Shown piece after piece: positions 1-11,850 of a stretch of DNA of 64,000 nt (within the stretch, counting starts at the first letter, position 1; each line of letters starts with the position of its first letter). The position numbers and the translations under genes were made by a program. The stretch comes from Acanthococcus lagerstroemiae (Eukaryota; Arthropoda; Insecta; Hemiptera; Eriococcidae): NCBI GenBank assembly GCA_031841125.1, contig CM063109.1, forward strand, positions 28,637,538 to 28,701,537, in the 5' to 3' direction. The notes beneath the pieces were generated by a model that worked only from the letters and a program-made list of their open reading frames with translations, was not told the origin of the DNA and did no database searches.

Positions 1-249
1 TTTCACAGGCCCAGCCAAATTAGATTGATGCAAATAAGTCCAAAAAAATACACGCCAAATCGAAATGGGTACCACAAATGCAGGGAAACATTTTTTCTTT
101 GCTATTTTTACATTTTACCAACTGCCGTTGACAATTGAAAATACCGACTCGAGTGCAAAAATGTTTTTTCCAAGCAAAACAAAAGAAGTTATTCAGTGAA
201 TGAGAAGAATTTTTCAGCCAACACCGAAAAATTATTATTACGTTAAAAA

Positions 250-1480
250 ATGACAACAAAATGATTTTTAGATTTGTTGACTATTGGTCAAAAATGACGA
301 CTACATGTTCGAATTTGGCAAAAAATTTCGACTCCAAAAATTTGGAATGGGGAGCTGTTCACTATGATACACACGAAACTTCATTCAACTCGATGAAAAT
401 TTTCACATTGAAATACATCATAAAATGAAATTTATTGTAAAACATTCCAAGCGGATGAATTTCAAGATATTATGTGTTAAAAATGCGAGATCTTTAAAAA
501 ATAATAAAATACCTGAGAAACAATGTAACCGTGCAATAGTACACTTAGTGAAAATCACTAAAATTCCTATTGGCGGTTCTCGTAGCGCGGTATGAATTAA
601 GGTACGTCAACGACTGATGGGGCGCTCAATACTACCTACGATTAGGTCCTTCGATAACCACTAGCATTATAGGGATGGACGGATTACAGGGGTTCCGAAA
701 TTCTTTTTAATGCGAGGGTTGTATTTTTTTAACATAACATGTAAATGATCAAATTAATAAGTTTCAAATTTCAAATAATAATTTTTGATTTTTTTTTTGT
801 CGACAACACTGCTTTTTGAAGATTTGAATTTCACTAAGTGTACCGTTTACGTTATGGAATATGTATGTGTACCACTGCAAGGTTAAATGCCGAATCCGAT
901 TGGGACAAAAAAAAAAATTTCGCCATTTTTACCTTTCCCTGATTGGTATTAAAATTGAAAAATCCCGTCTCAAATACAGAAAACGTTTCATCCGGGGAAT
1001 ACAAAAAAAAGATTTCACATTCTTCTGGCTGATGTCGAAAATGCTGACTCAACTGATACAAGAATTCTCCATAACAGATAAGTTAATAAAGTTCATTAAG
1101 AACAAGTCAACGAAATAATGATTTTTCTAATGACTACTGGTCTGAAATGCCGACGAAACTGTTAAATTGGCCTAAAAATTTCGACTCTGAATATACAGGA
1201 TAGGGAACAGCCCACCACTGTACAAGACACAAAACTTTATTCAACCCGAAAATTTTCCCATTGAAATATGTCATGAAATGAAAATCGTAAAATATTTCAC
1301 CAGAATGAATTTTAAGATAAAATTTTTAAATGTATTCATAATTTTTATGGGATAAGGAGCACTCCACCACTGCACTAGACTCAAAACTTCATTCAACTCG
1401 ATGAGAATTTTCACATTAAAATATTTCATGAAACGAAATTTAGCGTAAAATACTTCACGAGAAAAATATAAAACTTTGAA
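250..1480 (+). repeat. Diverged ~130-230 bp direct repeats
   Basis: A block at about 250-480 recurs at about 1110-1320, and its second half recurs at 1340-1480. Shared text includes a stretch reading ACTTCATTCAACTCGATGA followed by ATTTTCACATTGAAATA and similar, with 15-25% divergence by eye. No open frame runs through it. It is an old, locally duplicated repeat of unknown family, split by the TA-flanked MITE at 542-840. Confidence 0.6.
542..840. mobile_element. Tc1/mariner-like MITE with TA target duplication
   Basis: The two ends are inverted copies: CACTTAGTGAAA on the left and TTTCACTAAGTG on the right. Each is flanked by a TA dinucleotide (540-541 and 841-842), as expected for the Tc1/mariner superfamily. 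The 299-bp interior has no useful ORF, so this is non-autonomous. The superfamily call rests only on TIR length and the TA. Confidence 0.7.
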
Positions 1481-2254
1481 ATGTATTCGTAACTTTTATG
1501 GTTATAACTTAATTAAATTTTATTCAATAAATTAAGCTACAAAAAATTATTAAACGAAATAAAAAAACACGTATAAAAAAATAAATTTTTCAAACTAATC
1601 GGCAAAAAATAAGTTTCTCATTAAAAATTTTTCACGAAGTACTTCAATCAAAATGTTGAAATATAAATTTTAGAAAATTTAACGACAGTGGCCTTACGCT
1701 TCACTACCAGCTGTACTCTCGAGGTTTTGGAAATATCCTATTGCGTGCTTTACAATATTTGAAAAATTTGAAATTTATTATAATATAAGCGAAACCCTAA
1801 GGTAACCTTACCCTATGAGCAAGAGGAGGATGATGTAGAAATAGCAATACGTCACAAATGCCAAAAATTGAAAGACTGAAGATGCCGATTCAAACGCAAC
1901 AATTTTTCAGCAAAAATCCAGAGCAGCAGATGTAACCAAATAATAATTTTAAAAAAAGCGAAGGAAAAGCACGAGCCAATTGCTTGCAATACAAGAATAA
2001 AAAGTGCACATACCTCGAATACTCGTTTTTTCAGCAATTACTTGCTGCTGCATTACTTATCTCTTCCTCGGCATTGATTCCCATCCATTAAACAAACATC
2101 TCATCTGCGAATTAGAAATTTAAAAAAATGAAAACTATAGGTATTTATTCGAAAACCAAATTCTCTACAGCGCATTAGTAAATCAAAAATGGTAGCGTAC
2201 TTACTCATGTTTCTCTAAGCCACTGACTGAATACCTACCTCGATTAGATATTAG

Positions 2255-2446
2255 CAGGGCCGGCACTATTTCATTTTCTCCTGTGTAGCAAGAAAAAATT
2301 TACCAAGACTAGCCCAAAAAAATTATACTTTAAATTAAGATTAGTGTTACAAAGACTGAATGTGACAATGCGACTGCTGAAAATCCGTGTGTAGCCTCTC
2401 GTGTGTAGCAATTACTACACAACTTCTATAACTGGTGCCGGCCCTG
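2255..2446. mobile_element. Small hAT-like MITE
   Basis: Terminal inverted repeats begin CAGGGCCGGCAC and end GTGCCGGCCCTG. The flanking octamers GATATTAG and ATGATTAG agree at five of eight positions, compatible with a decayed hAT 8-bp target duplication. The element is 192 bp with no coding capacity. Further sub-repeats (GTGTGTAGC) occur inside. Confidence 0.65.
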
Positions 2447-2899
2447 ATGATTAGAGTTACATGATACATCCTGGGTTTCTTCCTGTACCATACATACCGA
2501 ATCGGTGACAACTGTGTTCACAGGAAAACACATGAGAGGTGTTGTCTCTAGTCGAGTTTTGAAACTAGACTGCGTCAAAATACCTCAACAGCCGTGCCGA
2601 CCCACAGATAAACACTTGGTATTGAATGTAAAATCCGATAGAAAAGGAACTGGAAATCCCCAACAATGATATACCTGTCCCATATTGAAAACCCGGAGCA
2701 ACAACTGTAAGGTACTCACCAACTAGAGATGGTTCGTCACGTTTTCACAGTTAACAATGAGAAGAAAACAAAGGGCGAATTCCATTGTTCACAAACATCC
2801 GCCGACTGAATACAAAGGTTTGTAAACGAGAAATGGTTCCAGTGATGGAGTAAAACAACAAATAGAAAGGAGACTGTTCGAAAATTTGTTTGAGTAAAT

Positions 2900-4367
2900 C
2901 AGAGATGGGCAAAATGTATTCGAATACAATTACAATTACTATTCATGAAAAATATTCAGGAATAATCTGATGAATATTTGTATTCGTGGAAAGTATTCAT
3001 GAATAATTTGATGAATATTTGTATTCATGAATAATTTGATGATTGGGTATTTGGATTTATGCAGGTATACCCAGACCCGCAGCCAGCTATCTGCAGTAGG
3101 GGGTGCTGACTGTTCACCAGGAGGGCTTAAGGATACACACAGTATATAATGTGAAGATTTCTAGGAGGCAGTGGTGCAGCCAAGGGGGATGAAGGGGCGA
3201 ATGCCCCCAAGGTACCTGAAACTGAATGTAAAATATACAAAAATTAGCAATTTTTCGCCTTTAAAACACGGTTTTTCGAAACATTTTTGCTCAAGCAGTA
3301 TTAGGCTCCACACAGAGGTCAATGCTGACCAAGTTAATATCATTCATACGTGTGTAAGCGTTCCATATTAGTTATTTGGCTTCTTACTAAAGTTACATTA
3401 TTATTAGTCTTTATCATCTCATACCGTAATACTGTTTCACGACGAAATTATTTATTGAAAACGAAAGAAAGAAGGAGTAGTGGTATTTCATAACCTACCT
3501 GATGATTGCCCCACAATTAGCACGTTCATGATCAGTAATTATAATTGGTATATCCAGCCCTGTAACCATGCGGGCCAAGCTGGGGCCGAGTCTCCTCTAA
3601 AGGTATCTTAAAAGGATGTTAGCACCACGAAGAAAAATCATTACGCTGAACAAGAAAGAAAGAAGAGATGAAGAGAATTAATATTACAGAAAATTTTTTT
3701 AAATTTAGAACTAGAAGTTGATTAACTAATTTGGGGCTGTTGTCAAAGGGGGAGGCAAAGTGAGAGTTTCAAGGGAGAAAAGGTCGATAATTGAGGTTTT
3801 TTTTTAAAATCGCCGATATTAGCTCTAATTTATGAAAATGGAGGTAAAATTACTACTCGAGTCAAAATGTTTCAAAAAAACGTTAAAGGCGAAAAATTGC
3901 TCATTTTTGCATATTTTACTGTCAGTTTCAGGTGCCTTGGAGGCATTCGCCACCTTCGCCCCCCTTGGCTACACCACTGCCTCGTAGAAATCTTCACATT
4001 ATATATGGTGTGTATCCTTAAGCCCCCCCCCCCTAGTAAACAGACACAGCACTCCCTACTGCAGACAGTTGGCTGCGGGTCTGGGTATACCTCCATAAAT
4101 CCAAATACGTAATCATCAAATTATTCATGAATATTTTTCATGAATACAAGTATTCATAAAAGTATCCATGAATATTTTCCATGAATACAGATATTTATAA
4201 AATTATTCATGAATACAAGTATTCATCAAATTATTCATGAATACAATTATTCATCAAATTATTCATGATTACTTGTATTCATAAATATTTTTCATGAATA
4301 CAATATTCATCAGATTATTCATGAATGGTAATTGTAATTGTATTGGAATACATTTTGTCCAACTCTG
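2900..4367. mobile_element. Palindromic AT-rich element with outer TIRs, split by a hAT
   Basis: The left end starts CAGAGATGGGCAAAATGTAT and the right end, inverted, reads CAGAGTTGGACAAAATGTAT. Both arms then run into repeats of ATTCATGAATAATTTGATGA and its variants. The arms would form a hairpin of roughly 170 bp each if the inserted hAT (3072-4083) is removed. Without the insert this was a ~450-bp fold-back MITE. No clean outer target duplication is visible. The CAGAG terminus suggests hAT affinity, but that is inference. Confidence 0.7.
3072..4083. mobile_element. Non-autonomous hAT-type element with perfect 8-bp TSD
   Basis: The element starts CAGACCCGCAGCCAG and ends CTGGCTGCGGGTCTG-like (GGCTGCGGGTCTG). 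The identical octamer GGTATACC flanks both sides (3064-3071, 4084-4091). The inverted arms extend about 235 bp inward and share a segment ending in a TTTCGCCTTTAAA-type motif. The unique middle (about 3305-3850) has no transposase. The same arm sequence is found in the element at 39935-43659, so both belong to one family. It sits at the centre of the palindrome 2900-4367. Confidence 0.85.
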
Positions 4368-5699
4368 GTTATAGACAGGTATTGGTCAAGGAGTCGCCCT
4401 CAGAAACTGCAATGTGAGAGAAGTTGGCAAGTACAAGTGTTCTATTTAAAGAATTTGAGGTAGTGTTATGTGACTTAAGGTGGTTGATATCTCAAAATGA
4501 ATAGATGTCTTTGTATAATCCATGATGTTCATCAGACTTACTAAAATTATTGTCGAATAATGGCAGGTTGAAATCCTCAAGTAAAAGTAAGTCATCGTTT
4601 ACTAATCCGTATGAGGTAATTTTTCGAAAATTAGTGAATACTCCCACCTACTCGTACCCGGGGGAAAATAAAATTAACCTATGTACAGCCGAATGTGATT
4701 TGGAGTATTCTAATCCAAATTTGTTCGCAGGAGATTTCCTCAACTTCCGATGCAGTAAACTCTTTCAACCCAAGGATGCTTTTTGACAGCTAACATGACC
4801 CCACCCCCACGTTTACTAACCCCAATAGTCTGGACCCTGTCTTTTCAAACTATGTTGTATTCGCTATCAAAAAGCTCCCCTCTTTTCTATGCCCCCACGT
4901 AGCCATGCCTCGGTTTACGCAATTATGTCATATATGAGTTTGTTTTATTATTAATGTAGAATTGTTCGACCTTAATCACCCCTTACATTTTGATAATGGT
5001 TAGATAGTTTCATCTTATTTTTAATCCATATTTTCCTTTTTGTTTATGAATGTCTCCATCAAAAAATGTTGAAAAATTAAACACAGCAAGGAATATGCTC
5101 TCTGCCACCAGCAAACCAGTGATGATTTATTCAATTCATTGTAAGGAGGAAGATGGGGCGAAAAGTTGGTGTAATTTAAAAAGGAAACCGACGCTTTGAT
5201 TTTTTGACGCGGGAAACGGGCCACTTGGAATACGGAGCATAGGTGAGTGAGTCCTTCGGATTACGGAGTCCGAGCTGGCACCATTTCTCAAAAATACTTT
5301 TTGGGGCCATCGCCCGTGCCCCTCAAAAGTTTAGTACGGCTTTGTTGTAGTCACACTTACATTAGTTTAGATGAACATAGCCACTACGCATTTCATTCGT
5401 GGAATCATTGTTGTGGAACAAAAACGCGGCGTAGCAAGTTTCTCCTCCAGCTATCCAGTCGGCAGTCGATTACTATGTATCATTTTGTAGGTAAACTACT
5501 CGGCGGCGTGCACACACCACGCCGCGTACATTTGTCGTGGCACGCACAGCTAACCGACCAGCCTATGATGGTTACTTGATTCCGCGACAACAACCTGTTA
5601 TCTACTTCTGAAATTCCTGTACGCCACGATGTGAGTCGAAATAAGGAGTTAACTCCAGCGCGTACGTGGCACGTGAGCTAGATTTTTTTTCTTTCACTT
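4368..5699. other. Non-coding stretch, nothing recognised
   Basis: No ORF with recognisable similarity, no TIR pair and no tandem array was found. The later part (from about 5230) becomes richer in CpG and grades into the GC-rich island that follows. An AG/GTGAGTG splice-donor-like string lies near 5239, but nothing else supports an exon. Confidence 0.4.
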
Positions 5700-6170
5700 T
5701 CCAAACAAGCATGCCTCCGTGACCGGCCGCGTTAACCCGTGTCAGTCAGGTATCCTCTCGTGTGCTCTTTCAACACCACGAGGCCGACAACGAATCCTCG
5801 GGGACCTTTCCTCGCATTCGTTTTTCCACTTTCCCGTCTTGACGAACGGGGGCAACGGCAGCGAGGAGATTCGCAGACGTTGCGCCGCGAAAATCGAACG
5901 CGAAAAACGTAATTTTACGACCGAGTGCCGCAGCTGGCGGAATGTTTTCCCCGGAGTGTTCTCAACACGTCCGCACCCCAGCCCCTCCACGGTATTATTG
6001 GTCGCCGACACGAGGTCAACTGTTGCTCGGTGCCGCATTGCAAACACCGAGTTCGCGTTTTTCGAACTGCGGTGGCTTGCCCCCCCCCCAGGTCTTGACG
6101 ACAGGCCAAACAGCTGGGGCTTTTGTCCCGGGCCCGGCCTGTACAAAGAAACCTGAGCGTTCGGAATTTC
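5700..6170. other. GC/CpG-rich unique island, possible promoter or 5' exon
   Basis: Base composition shifts sharply to GC- and CpG-rich sequence compared with the AT-rich surroundings. Overlapping frames are open on both strands (about 145 codons on + and 134 on -), which is expected of GC-rich DNA and is not evidence of coding by itself. No protein family is recognised. It could be a promoter-proximal CpG-rich segment or first exon of an unrecognised host gene. There is no TIR or repeat in it. Confidence 0.3.
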
Positions 6171-6629
6171 TTACCAATAAATTCTATAATATAACAACCC
6201 TGCCGGAGGAGGGAGGGAGAAGAAGGGGAAATACCGGACTTTTTGGGGGTCCGATATTTTTAAAAGCCCTGAAATTCAACGCTTACGGTTACATCATACT
6301 GTATATCAAATCAACAATCACTCCTTATACCATGAAAGAAACCTTGTATCCCGTAGCTTATAATTTTCTTCCATGTGACAAAAGAACAAAATGAACTGGA
6401 AGGAGAAGCCCTCAGGCCCTCTTTTTCTCTCTATGGGGCTGAAATAAAATGGGAAATAATATCCAAGCAATCTTTGCTACGAAAAAAAAAAAAATCTCTC
6501 AGGCCTGGCCGTACCTAGCGATAACCATCCGGAGTCTGTATTCGTGGAATGAACGATAGAAAAATTTTACGTAGATGCGAAAGCGAATATTATAATTTTA
6601 AGTCTTAAGCTGCCTCCACACGTGAACTG

Positions 6630-6695
6630 AACATGCTCGCAAACACGTTCGCGAACATTTTCGCAAACACATTCGCAAACATTTCTGCAAATAGA
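6630..6695. repeat. Short 12-13 bp tandem repeat
   Basis: About four degenerate copies of GCAAACACATTCGC-like units (variants with GCGAACATTTTCGC). The motif is related to the CAAAC/TTCG vocabulary of the larger array just downstream and may be an eroded outer part of it. Confidence 0.5.
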
Positions 6696-6887
6696 ACATC
6701 GTCGCGAGCTCTTGACAGTGTTGTCAATATTTCAACGTAATTTGGAGGTTTGCAAAAATGTTCAATCTGCATTTCATCATTTATGGGTTTTTTTACCAAA
6801 CATGCAGCCGAGCATCAGAGAAAACACTTTGTAAAATTATGATATTAGGTACTCCTACAATATTTCCCTCCAGCCACTGATGTTCCC

Positions 6888-6995
6888 TACAGCTACTGAT
6901 GCGATACTCGGAAGGGTACTTTCCAGAGTCAAGGGTGCAGTGTCTTAGGGGCCACTTTGGCATGCGTGCATTGCCATATGTCCCACCACACCACT
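6888..6995 (-). repeat. ~105-bp SINE-like repeat, copy 1
   Basis: On the minus strand this reads through GTGGGACATATGGCAATGCA, CGCATGCCAAAGTGGCCCCT and a CTTCCGAGTATCGCATCAGT-like end. It is part of the left arm of the 5-kb inverted-repeat element. See the copies at 33953-34045 and 54518-54624, which have target duplications. Confidence 0.7.
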
Positions 6996-7700
6996 CCTAC
7001 AATATTAGAGGTTTCACTGAACACTGTAGCAAACGCGTTTGTCTGAATGCATCTAGCAAACGTTTGCTGAAAGGACACATTCGCCAAGTGTGTTCACACA
7101 GCTTTCAAAATTTGTAGCAAATATTCTTTGACGTTTGCTCATTTATATCAGGTTATCAAACACTAATGAACGCAAACAAATGTGTTTGCTGGTGTTTGAT
7201 GGAACACCAGCAAACGCATTCATTTGCCAAATATGTACCTTTCAGCAAATGTTAAGCAATTGCATTTGTTCAGTGAACACCAGCAAACGCATTCATTTGC
7301 GAAATATGTACCTTTCAGTGAACATTAAGCAATTGTATCTGATCAGAGTTCAGTGAATGTTAAGCGATTGTGTTTGTTCAGTAAACATCAACAAACACAT
7401 TCATTTGCCAAATGTGTACCATTCAGTGAATGATGACCAGTTGTGTTCGTTCAGCAAACACCAGCAAATGCATTCATTTGCCGAATATGTACCTTTCAGC
7501 AAACCTTAAGCAACTGCATTTGTTCAGAGTTCAGTGAAGGTTAAGCAAATGCGTTTGTTCTTCATTTGCGTGTACCTTTCAGTGAATGTTAAGCAGTTGC
7601 GTTTGTTCAGTGAAAACCAGCAAACACATTCATTTGCCGAATATGTACCTTTCAGCAAACATTGAGCAGTTGCATTTGATCAGAGTTCAGTGAATGTTAA

Positions 7701-7995
7701 GCAGCATTGTGCCATAGAATACATGGTGTCAAATACATCAGCATTCTATGTGTAAAATGAATGGTGTAGAATAGCTTGAAATTCGTATAGAATGCATAAA
7801 ATTAGTAAAATGCTATGTATAACTCAAACCAAAAAGCCAAAAAAATTCAACTTCCAAAAAATTCATTTTTTTGGCTTTTTGGTTTGGGTTGTACAGCATT
7901 TTACTAATTTTACGCCTACTCATTCTATGCATATTTTACACATTTTACATAGAAAACATAGAATAGACATTTTACATGTAAAATCCCATCGCTGA
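7701..7995. mobile_element. Hairpin MITE inside the tandem array
   Basis: A long palindrome is centred near 7850: AAAATTAGTAAAATGCTATG and CAAACCAAAAAGCCAAAAAA on the left are mirrored by TTTTTTTGGCTTTTTGGTTT and CAGCATTTTACTAATTTT on the right. It sits between two halves of a unit of the ~80-bp array (TGTTAAGC on both sides). No coding capacity. Confidence 0.75.
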
Positions 7996-8016
7996 TGTTA
8001 AGCGATTCGCAACTGA

Positions 8017-8258
8017 GCCGGTGCGTGCAAGATGGGCGTACAATAGAGAAGTGTGTTTTGAGAAAAACGCATTTTAAATCTGAATAATCATCAAAAGGGC
8101 GTGTAACACATTTCACAGAAAAACGAAATACTGCGAAACGGTTGATCCGATTGATTCAAGATTTTTGTCACAGATACTAGATAGGTGGAACGACCAGAAA
8201 ATACAATAATCTGAAAATGGGCGTATGTCTGATATACGCTCTTCTTGCACGCACCGGC
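8017..8258. mobile_element. MITE with GCCGGTGCGTGCAAGA ends
   Basis: The left end GCCGGTGCGTGCAAGA is exactly mirrored by TCTTGCACGCACCGGC on the right. The 242-bp interior has no ORF of note. It interrupts the ~80-bp array. The target duplication cannot be set confidently because the array itself is repetitive, so no superfamily is assigned. Confidence 0.75.
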
Positions 8259-9470
8259 CCAATTGTGTTTGTTCAGCAAACGCCAACAAACGCTTTCATT
8301 CTCCAAACTGTACACCTTCCAGCAAACATTAAGCAAGTGCGCTCATTCAGCAACCATCTGCCAACGCACTCATTTGCCAAATGTACACCTGTCAGCAAAT
8401 GTTAAGCGATTGCGTTTGTTCGTGTTCATCAGTGTTCGGCAACCTGGCGGTAAATGAGTGAATGTCAAAGAATATTTGTTCGAAATTTCAAAGACTGAGG
8501 TAGAGTAATTGCGCTCTAAAACGGCAAGGTTTGAATTGAATTTTGATTGTGCTCAATATAAATGCCTAACAAGGAAAAAAATGGGAAAAAAGTACTTTGG
8601 AGCGCACTTTCCCCCAAAAGCAAATTAGTACATCAGTCATCTATATTTTCTCATAATAAACCATATGATATACATTTTGAGGCAATTGCATCATTCTATA
8701 TACAAATGCACTCTGCAATCAGTTCAATGAGACAATGATTGGAAGAAACGGAGGAAATGAAAACTTGACTCTCGACAGTCTTGAACTATGTATACTTTTA
8801 TGTTTTATGTGAAAATTAATAAACAGTTATCAACCTGATACTGATCTGTTATGTTACCAGCGAAAATTCGGCCCTTCCTAGCTCATTTCATTCCTAGCAT
8901 GCACAACATGTCCTAGCAAAATTAATAATTATCGACTTTAATATCGATCTGTTAAGTCTGTTATCAAACCTTCACGCCCATGTGCATTTACTGATTACTT
9001 AGGAATGTAAAGTTTCACACGGGTATAATGGAACGTCATTTTCTTACAAATTTGGTCTGTTGAAAGAAAATTACATTTCACAAACCGAACTTGTGAGAAA
9101 ATAACGTGGACTATTCAATCTCAGTTTAAAACTTGAAACTGCTGAACTTTAGACTGCAGTCGCGCAGCAAAGATCAAGATCAAAGAGCACATGGCTGAAA
9201 GGGGAAAAAAATTCCATGAAATGTAGACCACTGAACTGAATTATGACCATGAAAAGCTAAATTATGCTAACTGGCTTTACACATCGGATCAGAAATGATG
9301 CGCCACTGAACTGAGCTGTGACTCAGATCAAATTGAAGAAGGCACAGTAATCAAGATCAAGATCAATGAGTACTACTGAAGAAGGGGGAAAATTAAGAAA
9401 ACGCGATTTCAATTGACTCCAAAAAGCAGTAATGTTAGACAAAATAATTTTTGGTCAGACGAGCATTTCA

Positions 9471-9512
9471 TTTTTAGGGTCGGCTAGGAGTAACCAAGCC
9501 TATTCGGACTGG
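9471..9512 (+). repeat. Dispersed GGGTCGGCTA repeat terminus, copy 1
   Basis: Contains TTTTTAGGGTCGGCTAGGAG followed by CCAAGCCTATTC. The same block, in either orientation, recurs at about 9843, 10408, 51490-51522 and 55090-55117. It probably marks one end of a dispersed element whose other end is not obvious. Confidence 0.55.
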
Positions 9513-9842
9513 GACCGCGAAAGAGTCGCGCTCTACAATTTCAATAGTGTGAAAAGGATGAACTGCTATAAAAGTGATTATTTTAGAAAATTGCTCTGAT
9601 TGAAATGAAAATGGACTCATCTGAAAGGAAATTTCAACCGCTATCAATTTGGTTCTCTTCATTTTTTTGAAAAACTCTTTAATTTTTGTGATATTTTCTG
9701 AAAATTAAGTACATATGTTGATGGAATATTCTCACATGATGACAGCGCGCCACCACCTCGACCAGACCGAATTGCAATCACTATTTTTTCTTCTCCAGTT
9801 GTTGCAGACTCCAGGAGAGGATGCCATGTATGTATAGTATAA

Positions 9843-9890
9843 GTTTTTAGGGTCGGCTACTAGTATAGCCAGGCCTATTGCAATCGAAAT
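9843..9890 (+). repeat. Dispersed GGGTCGGCTA repeat terminus, copy 2
   Basis: Contains TTTTTAGGGTCGGCTACTAG followed by CCAGGCCTATTGCAATCG. It lies 370 bp after copy 1 in the same orientation, and a weaker copy (TTTTTAGTGTCGGCTAGGAG) follows at about 10407. The conserved core runs into GCC-AGCCTATTGCA, so homology extends at least 40 bp. Confidence 0.55.
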
Positions 9891-11194
9891 TTCAATAAGC
9901 GGTATGTTCTGTCGTTCTGTGTTGATTGTGTATTTTTTGTGTAAGTTTTTATTAGCGTCGTCAAACCCGTTAACATTCCTGAATTGCATACATTGTTTTG
10001 ATTATTTCATGATTAATTATAACTATTATCACGCGACTTTCTATCAGTCTTATGTCAATGCTGAGTTTTTAGCGCATGAAGAGTTACAATTTCTTCATCC
10101 TAAGATGCCACCTGAATTGGTTGAATTGAGTAGTATAGAAGAACGTTTTCTGTTGCCAGTTACCAGTAGTAGCGAGAAGCAAAAAAGTTGTAATATGTAG
10201 CATGCAAGGACGTTATCAGTAACTCAGTATGTTGAAATGAACATTATGTTTGTACCGATGTCTTGTGTAACATTATTTAGACAAATCAGTCATAGCACAT
10301 ATGCGTAATTATTACTTATCAAGCAAACAGAGAATCTGCTAGCGTGAATATTACGTTGTTTTCATTCCCTTAGAAGTGGATAATTGTTAACTAATTATTT
10401 GATGTTTTTAGTGTCGGCTAGGAGTAGTGTTGGTCTTTTATCTGTTGATCAATTGCTCTTCAGAAATTAGAAATAGGATGAAATCTTTGACCAGATGGCT
10501 GGAAGTGCGAATGTTGCGGAGCCTGCAGCTTTGCAGTCTGAAGCCTTTCGAACTTGCATTACCTTTCATCTATCAGGTCTTATATTCCGGAACATATGAC
10601 CTTAAACATTATTACCAATAGGTCTTGTTCTTGATATCTTTTCTAACAACCGCCAATAAGAGATAGGCTAATCTCTAATTTTTCAGTCAAGAGCCAACCT
10701 CTTCCAGCAGCTAGTTGGTTTTTTTGTTATGTCACGAGTTTGTCATATTTGGAGTTCTGCCATTTTGTTTCTTTGTGGTTTTGTTATGTCATGACAAAAT
10801 TATAAAATTATTTTGTCATTTTGCCAAAATTCCTATACTTATCAATTTACAGGTATTATTATTTACATACAATCCAATTCCACCAATCACCAGTGTTATT
10901 CCAACAAAGATTTCATAGTAGTCAATAACTGCATTTTGAACATTAAAGAGCTTGCACTTCTCATGAAAACATCCAGCAGAACAGCAGCAGTTATACATTG
11001 CTGTCTGGCAGCGAAATTGAAATTTTAAAACTGACCTGTTGTATTCAAGGGAAATTCTTTACCTTATTAGGGACGTGGAAGGATAAAGAACCCACAAACT
11101 AACAAATAACAATACAAACTTACTGAGTTTCCCATTGATTGTAAGAATAAGAGTAAAATATAAGGATGAAAGCAGTAAGACAGCAAAAAGGTAA

Positions 11195-11253
11195 GCAGCC
11201 AAAAGCGCTCTGGACTACAGAAGGAAGAAATTGTGAATTAGCACACCCTAAAT
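11195..11253 (+). mobile_element. Relic of a Penelope-like element terminus
   Basis: The text around AAAAGCGCTC, CTACAGAAGGAAGAAA and GAATTAGCACACCCTA matches the right terminal repeat of the Penelope element at 16165-16225. No coding part accompanies it, so this is a solitary terminal fragment. Confidence 0.6.
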
Positions 11254-11724
11254 ATAGAATTTACATAGATACTATACATAACAATAACATATGAGAATGA
11301 AGTGATGGAAGAAAAAGGTTTCTCTATAGGCCAACTCGTCCTTAACCTTCTTGATTAACACTTGACAGACTTGCGTGAAACCATACAAAATTCCAGCTGC
11401 TCATGCGTTTGCTGGTGTTCACTGAACAAATGCAATTGCTTAACATTTGCTGAAAGGTAAATATTTGGCAAATGAACGCGTTTGCTGGTGTTCCATCAAA
11501 CAACAGCAAACCACATTTGTTTGCGTTCATTAGTGTTTGATAACCTGATGTAAATGAGCAAATGTCAAAGAATATTTACTACAAATTTTGAAAGCTGTGT
11601 GAACACACTTGGCAAATGTGTCCTTTCAGCAAACGTTTGCCAGATGCATTCAGACAAACGCGTTTGCTACAGTGTTCAGTGAAACATATTTGCCAAGTGT
11701 GTACACGGCTAACACTCTAATATT

Positions 11725-11850
11725 GTAGGAGTGGTGTGGTGGGACATATGGCAATGCACGCATGCCAAAGTGGCCCCTAAGTCACTGCACCCCCGAATCT
11801 GGAAAATATCCTTCCGAGTATCGCATCAGTAGCTGTAGGGAACATCAGTG
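11725..11850 (+). repeat. ~105-bp SINE-like repeat, copy 2
   Basis: Carries GTGGGACATATGGCAATGCA, CGCATGCCAAAGTGGCCCCT and CCTTCCGAGTATCGCATCAG. It lies in the right arm of the 6838-11888 element as the mirror of copy 1. The pair arose with the arm, not by independent insertion. Confidence 0.7.

Larger units (their letters stand above)
7020..8470. repeat. ~80-bp tandem array, interrupted by two MITEs
   Basis: Repeated units contain CACCAGCAAACGCATTCA, then TTTGCCAAATATGTACCTTT, then CAGCAAATGTTAAGCAATTG and TGTTCAGTGA. Five to seven diverged units are readable between 7130 and 7690, and more follow 8260. The final part (about 8405-8490) repeats the 7110-7190 segment in inverse orientation, so the array is itself bounded by inverted copies. 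Unit length and absence of unique spacers rule out a CRISPR array. Confidence 0.75.
8500..11190. other. Interior of the 5-kb inverted-repeat element; no gene recognised
   Basis: Mostly AT-rich. Contains two loosely similar blocks with GATCAAGATCAA (about 9170 and 9350), the GGGTCGGCTA termini, and TTTTGTTATGTCA-rich repeats near 10710-10830 that reappear outside at 12040-12190. Frames of up to 98 codons exist (for example 9904-10200) but show no recognisable domain. Confidence 0.4.

Noticed and set aside
5742..6146. 134-codon minus-strand protein
   Set aside because: Overlaps an equally long + frame in GC-rich DNA. No domain and no reason to prefer either.
7130..7690. Regular repeats that might suggest a CRISPR array
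   Set aside because: Unit is ~80 bp with contiguous diverged copies and no unique spacers, in a eukaryotic context. It is a tandem array.
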